This document shows positions 45,662 through 50,348 of a DNA stretch of 50,348 nucleotides, piece by piece (position 1 is the first letter of the stretch; the number at the start of each line of letters is the position of its first letter). Under the pieces are notes generated by a model, which was not told where the DNA came from, did no database searches, and was given only the letters and a program-made list of their open reading frames with translations. The stretch comes from an uncultured Acidobacteriota bacterium (GTDB lineage: Bacteria; Acidobacteriota; Terriglobia; Terriglobales; Acidobacteriaceae): the NCBI GenBank assembly GCA_903851035.1, contig CAINND010000116.1, forward strand, positions 1 to 50,348, read 5' to 3'. The position numbers and the translations under genes are program-made.

Positions 45662-47782
45662 ATGAGCCAGAGCGAGCCCAACCTGCTGCAGCACGCCTCC
45701 TCCGCCTATTTACGATCCGCCGCCCACCAGCCCACTCGCTGGCATGAATGGGGCGCCGAGGCTTTTGCCCGCGCGAAGGCCGAAGGCAAGCCCGTGCTGC
45801 TGGATATTGGCGCCGTGTGGTGCCACTGGTGCCACGTGATGGACCGCGAGAGCTATGAGAGCGCGGAGGTGGCGGCGATCCTGAACGAGCACTTTGTGGC
45901 CGTGAAGGTGGATCGTGATGAGCGTCCCGAGGTGGACGCGCGCTACCAGATGGCGGTGGCGGCGTTGTCGGGACAGGGCGGATGGCCGCTGACGGTTTTT
46001 CTGACGGCCGAGGGCAAGCCGTTTTATGGCGGCACCTACTTCCCTCCTGAAGATGCCTACGGACGGCCCAGCTTCCGCCGCATCCTGCTGGCCATTGCCG
46101 AAGCTTACCGCGAGCGCCGCGCCGAGGTGGAAGAGGAAAGCAATAACCTGATGCACGTGCTGGAGCACGGCGAAGGTTCGCAGGGTCAAGGCGGCGAGTT
46201 CTCTGCGCGCGTGGTGGAGCAGATGGTGCAATCGGCGCTGGGCAGCTTTGACCGCGTGAATGGCGGTTTCAGCCAGGCTCCCAAGTTTCCGCATCCGCCC
46301 GTGGTGGATTTGCTGCTGGACTGGTACGCGCGCACGGGCGAAGAGCAGGTGCACATGGTGGCCGCGACCACGCTGGAGAAGATGGCGCGCGGCGGCGTGT
46401 ACGACCAGTTGGCCGGCGGCTTCCATCGCTACTCGGTGGACGAGCGCTGGTGCGTGCCGCACTTTGAAAAGATGGCCTACGACAACAGCGAGCTGCTGAA
46501 GAACTACGCGCACGCCTTCCAGGTGACCCGCCATGAGTTCTTTGCCGAGGTGGCGAAGGACATTCTGCGCTGGCTGCGCGAGGTGCTGAGCGACCGCCAG
46601 CTTGGAGGCTACTACGGCTCGCAGGATGCCGACATCAATCTTGAGGACGATGGCGACTACTTTACCTGGACGCTGGACGAGGCGCGCGCGGTGCTGACCA
46701 GCGATGAGCTGGCGCTGGCCGCGGCGTATTACGACATTGGCGAGCGCGGCGAGATGCATCACGACCCGCGGCGCAACGTGCTGTGGGTGGCCAAAACGCC
46801 GGAAGAGTTGGCCGCCGAGCACAGCCTGAGCGTGGAGCAAGTGCACGCCCTGCTGACGACGATCAAACAGAAGATGTACGCGGCGCGGCTGCTGCGGCCA
46901 GCGCCATTCCTTGACCGCACGCTGTACACGAACTGGAACGCACTCCTGATCAGCGCCACATTACAGGCGGCACGGGCGCTGGGCCAGCCGGAGGATGTGG
47001 CGTTTGCACTGCGTTCGCTGGATCGCCTGCTGGCCGAGGCGCCTGACGATAAGAACGGATTGCGGCACGTCATCGCCTACGCCGAGGCGGGCAAGGCTGA
47101 GCGTCCGGCGGGGCTGCTGGATGACTACGCCTACACCGTGCTGGCCTTGCTGGATGCCTATGAGGCCAGCGGCAAGTTGGATTACTTAAGCCGGGCGGAA
47201 AAGCTGGCCGGGCAGATGATTGCGCGCTTTGGTGACCACGAGGGTGGAGGCTTTTTTGACGCGGAGCCGCAGGCGGATGCCATTGGCGCGCTGGCGGCGC
47301 GGCGCAAACCTTTTCAGGACTCGCCGACTCCAGCGGGGAACCCTTCGGCGGCCATTGCCCTGCTGCGGCTGCACGCGCTGAACGGTGACGCGCATCTGCG
47401 CGAGGTGGCACAGAAGACGCTGGAGCAGTTTGCCGGGGCGGCCGAACAGTTCGGCACCTATGCCGCCACCTACGGTGTGGCCGCCGTGTGGATGGGACGT
47501 CCGCACTTACAGGTGGTGGTGCTGGGCGAGGGCGCTGAGGCCGATGCGCTGGAGCGGGCGGCGCTGGGACGATTTGTGCTGAACCTGACCGTGCTGCGAG
47601 TGCGCGACGTGAGTCACATAGCCGAGTGCCTGCCGGCTCCGCTGGCCGAGACCATTGGGCAATTGCCGGGTGCGGGCAAGGCCGTGGCGGTGCTGTGCAG
47701 CGGCTTTACCTGCCAGCCTCCAACCGGCGACCCGGCCGTGCTGGCGGGCCTGATGGACGAGGCGATTCAGCTTCCGGCCTAA
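45662..47782 (+). CDS. Thioredoxin-domain / six-hairpin glycosidase-like protein (SPATA20/YyaL family)
   Basis: 706-aa cytosolic protein. The N-terminal thioredoxin-like domain carries Cys54-x2-Cys57 (AVWCHWCHVM), with ESYES..EVAAILNEHFVAVKVDRDERP and GGWPLTVFL typical of the family (formerly DUF255). The rest is an alpha/alpha-toroid like N-acylglucosamine epimerases (FEKMAYDNSELL; NWNALLISATLQAA). Biochemical function in bacteria is not established. ATG at 45662 is preferred; an in-frame GTG at 45656 is two codons upstream. A TACACT hexamer ends seven bases before the ATG. Confidence 0.88.
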   Translation: MSQSEPNLLQHASSAYLRSAAHQPTRWHEWGAEAFARAKAEGKPVLLDIGAVWCHWCHVMDRESYESAEVAAILNEHFVAVKVDRDERPEVDARYQMAVAALSGQGGWPLTVFLTAEGKPFYGGTYFPPEDAYGRPSFRRILLAIAEAYRERRAEVEEESNNLMHVLEHGEGSQGQGGEFSARVVEQMVQSALGSFDRVNGGFSQAPKFPHPPVVDLLLDWYARTGEEQVHMVAATTLEKMARGGVYDQLAGGFHRYSVDERWCVPHFEKMAYDNSELLKNYAHAFQVTRHEFFAEVAKDILRWLREVLSDRQLGGYYGSQDADINLEDDGDYFTWTLDEARAVLTSDELALAAAYYDIGERGEMHHDPRRNVLWVAKTPEELAAEHSLSVEQVHALLTTIKQKMYAARLLRPAPFLDRTLYTNWNALLISATLQAARALGQPEDVAFALRSLDRLLAEAPDDKNGLRHVIAYAEAGKAERPAGLLDDYAYTVLALLDAYEASGKLDYLSRAEKLAGQMIARFGDHEGGGFFDAEPQADAIGALAARRKPFQDSPTPAGNPSAAIALLRLHALNGDAHLREVAQKTLEQFAGAAEQFGTYAATYGVAAVWMGRPHLQVVVLGEGAEADALERAALGRFVLNLTVLRVRDVSHIAECLPAPLAETIGQLPGAGKAVAVLCSGFTCQPPTGDPAVLAGLMDEAIQLPA

Positions 47783-47825
47783 CATTCAGTCGACCGGGGT
47801 ATGTGGTTCGCGCTAGAGTGTGAGC

Positions 47826-48323
47826 ATGGCAACCAAAAAGCGCACCTCCGTAAAGTCCGCGCCGCGTAAGGCGGCAAAGAAGACCCCTGCAAAAGTCACC
47901 CTGCCCGCCTGCGGCACCTACACCGTGCCGCGCGGCCATGTAAGCCTGTGCGTGCCTCCCTACTGGACGCTGCGCCAGTCGATCGACGACATTCGCCTGG
48001 ATTCCGAGGATGGAGAGACTGCGGTCGTCCTCAGCAGCTATCAGCGCAACTCCGACAAGGTGAAGTTGGACGCGCGCGAGTACCTGAAGCACTTTTTGCA
48101 GAGCGCCCCGGTCGAGGGCCGCGTGGCTGCGGCCAACAACACGGCGCGGCTGGCTTCGGCACGCTTCCGCGATGCCGAGGGCGGCTACTGGCAGGTGCGC
48201 TTTGTCTCCAACACAACGACGCTGGTGCTGGCCACCAGCCATAGCAATCAGCCACCGGCCAGCCGCGATGGCCGCACGGCCACCCTGGTGATGGAGTCCA
48301 TCAAGCTGAAGGCGCGCGCGTGA
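47826..48323 (+). CDS. Small protein of unknown function
   Basis: 165-aa protein, not recognised. The first 25 residues are Lys/Ala-rich (ATKKRTSVKSAPRKAAKKTP), like a basic tail, followed by a mixed fold with CGTYTVPRGHVSLCVPPYW and TTLVLATSHSN. It overlaps the next gene by four bases (GTGA), so the two are translationally coupled. ATG at 47826 is chosen; a -10-like TAGAGT ends six bases before it and no ribosome site is visible. An in-frame GTG at 47820 is possible. Confidence 0.7.
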   Translation: MATKKRTSVKSAPRKAAKKTPAKVTLPACGTYTVPRGHVSLCVPPYWTLRQSIDDIRLDSEDGETAVVLSSYQRNSDKVKLDAREYLKHFLQSAPVEGRVAAANNTARLASARFRDAEGGYWQVRFVSNTTTLVLATSHSNQPPASRDGRTATLVMESIKLKARA

Positions 48324-48979
48324 GTGCTGCCCCGGGCAGCATTGAGTCGCTGGCACTGGACGGCCCGGTTGGCCGTCTGGAAGCGCTGCTCAACCTGGGC
48401 GCGACAGATGCGCAATACGCCGCGCTGGTCTGCCATCCGCATCCGCTGTTTGGCGGAACGATGCACAACAAGGTCGTCTTCCACGCGATGAAGGCCCTGA
48501 ACGGCCTGGGGATGCCCGTGCTGCGCTTCAACTTCCGCGGCGTGGGCACCAGCGCCGGAGAACACGACCACGGCCACGGCGAGCAACAGGACGTGCAGGT
48601 GGCGCTCGACTACCTGGCCGCGCGCTTTGGCAAGCCCATCGTCTTTGCCGGCTTTTCCTTTGGCGCCGCCATTGGGCTGCGGGCGGCCATGCCGCATAAG
48701 GATGTGGTGGCGCTGGCCGCATTGGGCCTGCCGGTAAACGCCGATGGCCGCGCCTACACCTACGGCTTCCTGGAAAAATGTGACAAGCCCAAGCTGCTGC
48801 TGAGCGGCGGGCAGGATGAGTTCGCCAGCCCCGCCCAGCTGGCTGAGGTCTTTGCCCGGCTGGCGGAGCCGAAGCGGCTGGTGATCGTGCCGGAGGCCGA
48901 TCACTTCTTTGCCGGGCAACTGGAGACCCTGCGCGCCGAGCTCGGCGAGTGGGCCGGGGAAATCACAAGCCAGCCGTAA
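48320..48979 (+). CDS. Alpha/beta hydrolase (COG2945-like)
   Basis: 219-aa alpha/beta hydrolase. It begins with GTG inside the previous stop. Family marks are VCHPHPLFGGTMHNKVV (37-53), RFNFRGVGTSAG (69-80), the nucleophile elbow GFSFG with Ser113, a late acid in GGQDEFAS and catalytic His in PEADHFFAG. These are typical of small esterase-like hydrolases of unknown substrate. Pairing with the orphan at 47826 suggests a shared but unknown role. Confidence 0.85.
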   Translation: MSAAPGSIESLALDGPVGRLEALLNLGATDAQYAALVCHPHPLFGGTMHNKVVFHAMKALNGLGMPVLRFNFRGVGTSAGEHDHGHGEQQDVQVALDYLAARFGKPIVFAGFSFGAAIGLRAAMPHKDVVALAALGLPVNADGRAYTYGFLEKCDKPKLLLSGGQDEFASPAQLAEVFARLAEPKRLVIVPEADHFFAGQLETLRAELGEWAGEITSQP

Positions 48980-48989
48980 ATCCCCGGCG

Positions 48990-48995
48990 TATAAT
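48990..48995 (+). promoter_or_regulatory. -10 element of the glycerate kinase gene
   Basis: A perfect TATAAT ends seven bases before the ATG at 49003, consistent with a leaderless transcript. No convincing -35 is seen. Confidence 0.45.
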
Positions 48996-49002
48996 TCCGC
49001 GC

Positions 49003-50340
49003 ATGAAGCAGACTAGCGACGTAAACGGAGCGGCGAGCGCCCTGAAGGCCACCGCCCGCATGGTCTTTCAGCATGCGCTGGAGGAGAGCAGCATCGAGCG
49101 CGGATTCGCGCGCAGCGTGCATTACGAGCGTGGCATCCTGCAGGTGGGCGAAGACCTTTATCCTTTCGGCAATTTTTCCCGTGTCTTCGCCGTCAGCATT
49201 GGCAAGGGAGCGCACACCAGCCTGCAGGCATTGATGGAGCGCCTGGGGACGGGCACGGGCATCACCGGCATTGTCTCGGCCCCCACGGCGCCCGTGGCGC
49301 AGGTGCCGGGCTTCCGCTACTTTGAGGGCGGCCACCCGATGCCGAATCCGGAGTCGCTGAAGGCGGCGGCGGCCATCCTGAAATCACTGGAGGCGCTGGA
49401 TGAGCACGCGCTGGTGATTTACATGCTCAGCGGCGGCGGCTCGGCCATCGTGGAGCGGCCGATTGCCGACGACATCAGCTTTGACGACCTGGTGCAGACC
49501 TATCGCGCACTGGTGCACTCCGGCGCGCCGATTGCGCAGATTAACGCCGTGCGCAAGCACATCTCCGGCGTGAAAGGTGGAAGGCTGGCACTGGCCGCCG
49601 CGCCGGCACGGCAGGTATCCATTTTGATCTCCGATGTGCCGGACAACGCGCTGGATTCGCTGGCCAGCGGGCCGACGATGCCGGACACCAGCACGGTGGA
49701 ACAGTGCTACCAGATTGCGCAGACCTACGACCTGATTCCCCGCCTGCCGGAGAGCGTTGCAAGGCTCTTCCGCACGCACTCGCTGGAGGAGACGCCGAAG
49801 AAGGGCGATCCGCTGTTTGAGCGGGCGCGCTGGTGGCCGATCCTCTCCAATGTAAGCGCGCAGCAGGCAGCCGCCGAGAGCGCCACGGCAAATGGCTTCC
49901 ACGTGGAGATTGATAACAGTTGCGACGACTGGGATTATCGCAAGGCCGCCGACTACCTGCTGGAGAAACTTCGCCAGTTGCGCCAGCAGCATGAGCGCGT
50001 CTGCTTGGTTTCCGGCGGCGAGGTGACGGTGGTGGTGGACGCCAAGCCCGGGCAGGGTGGACGCAACCAGCAGTTCGCGCTTTACTGCGCGCAACGCATC
50101 GCGGGCGAAAAGATTACCGTGCTGAGCGCCGGAACCGACGGCATTGACGGCGCCAGCCCGGCGGCCGGCAGCGTGGCCGATGGCACAACGCTGGCGCGCG
50201 CCGCAGAAAAAGGTTTGGACGCCGAAGCGGCGCTTAAGGGCTTTGACGCCTATCCATTTTTTGATGCGCTGGACGACACCATCATGACCGGCCACACGGG
50301 GACGAATGTGCGCGATATCCGCCTGCTGTTTGCCGAGTGA
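49003..50340 (+). CDS. Glycerate 2-kinase, GckA/MOFRL type
   Basis: 445-aa class II glycerate kinase, which phosphorylates glycerate to 2-phosphoglycerate for entry into glycolysis. Motifs: VSIGKGAHTSLQ near residue 64, FEGGHPMPNPES, MLSGGGSAIVERP, NAVRKHISGVKGGRLA, ISDVPDN, and in the C-terminal MOFRL domain CLVSGGEVTVVV, GQGGRNQQFAL and SAGTDGIDG with GHTGTNVRDI at the end. Length fits. ATG at 49003 is chosen because a TATAAT sits just before it; the upstream extension overlaps the hydrolase. It seems to be transcribed separately. Confidence 0.92.
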   Translation: MKQTSDVNGAASALKATARMVFQHALEESSIERGFARSVHYERGILQVGEDLYPFGNFSRVFAVSIGKGAHTSLQALMERLGTGTGITGIVSAPTAPVAQVPGFRYFEGGHPMPNPESLKAAAAILKSLEALDEHALVIYMLSGGGSAIVERPIADDISFDDLVQTYRALVHSGAPIAQINAVRKHISGVKGGRLALAAAPARQVSILISDVPDNALDSLASGPTMPDTSTVEQCYQIAQTYDLIPRLPESVARLFRTHSLEETPKKGDPLFERARWWPILSNVSAQQAAAESATANGFHVEIDNSCDDWDYRKAADYLLEKLRQLRQQHERVCLVSGGEVTVVVDAKPGQGGRNQQFALYCAQRIAGEKITVLSAGTDGIDGASPAAGSVADGTTLARAAEKGLDAEAALKGFDAYPFFDALDDTIMTGHTGTNVRDIRLLFAE

Positions 50341-50348
50341 GTTGCGCG

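Overview
This 50.3-kb window is GC-rich chromosomal DNA, almost entirely coding. The gene content suggests an Acidobacteriota (Terriglobia-like) chromosome. It combines futalosine-type menaquinone genes, an E. coli-type homodimeric AceE pyruvate dehydrogenase, a long membrane pyrophosphatase, tiny monoheme c-type cytochromes, and SecA with an acidobacterial-looking N-terminal insertion. This assignment is inferred from gene content and style; no rRNA gene is present to confirm it. Starts were refined by hand, and several genes use GTG or TTG.

Layout. (1) 0.4-9.7 kb, plus strand: an acyl-CoA oxidation operon with the gene order of the E. coli ydiF-ydiO-ydiQRST cluster. It encodes a fused family-I CoA-transferase, two acyl-CoA dehydrogenases, EtfB/EtfA (FixA/FixB), FixC, FixX, a MaoC hydratase and a GntP permease. 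A LysR regulator follows behind its own promoter (9.9-10.8 kb). (2) 10.8-14.8 kb, minus strand: mobB-mobA fusion, moeA, an FMN riboswitch, ribB and ribA. (3) 14.9-15.8 kb: a secreted protein of unknown function. (4) 15.9-22.3 kb, minus strand: pyruvate dehydrogenase aceE-aceF-lpd, interrupted by a small AT-richer double zinc-ribbon gene. (5) 22.6-28.4 kb: a membrane-anchored unknown protein, a FliA/WhiG-type sigma factor, an AT-rich UPF0489 gene, mqnE-like and mqnP-like menaquinone genes, a CYTH protein and a helical RsbRD-N-like protein. (6) 28.4-28.9 kb: a repeat-rich segment that appears to be inserted at the secA terminator. (7) 28.9-35.3 kb: secA, ald, an AT-rich HNH-like orphan, a ROK kinase and tRNA-Arg(CCG). 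(8) 35.4-37.2 kb: two overlapping Xer recombinases. (9) 37.3-40.0 kb: an acyl-activating enzyme/ACP/acyltransferase fusion. (10) 40.4-41.6 kb: three tandem 86-88-aa cytochromes c, each with its own terminator. (11) 41.7-50.3 kb: a pyrophosphatase with a long structured leader, then an M20 peptidase, a thioredoxin-domain protein, an orphan, an alpha/beta hydrolase and a glycerate 2-kinase.

How the parts fit. Acyl-CoA oxidation passes electrons through Etf to FixCX and the menaquinone pool, for which mqnE and mqnP provide biosynthesis. The PDH complex, pyrophosphatase and small cytochromes belong to the same central energy metabolism. Most of the window is ordinary housekeeping DNA. The most unusual items are the three cytochromes, which share a conserved His where a distal Met would be expected; the acyl-CoA dehydrogenase pair in which one partner has lost the catalytic Glu; the AMP-ligase/ACP/PlsC fusion; three isolated AT-rich orphan genes; the repeat insertion at the secA terminator; and a set of genes that look leaderless. 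I did not find a convincing multi-gene defence, CRISPR or prophage system.
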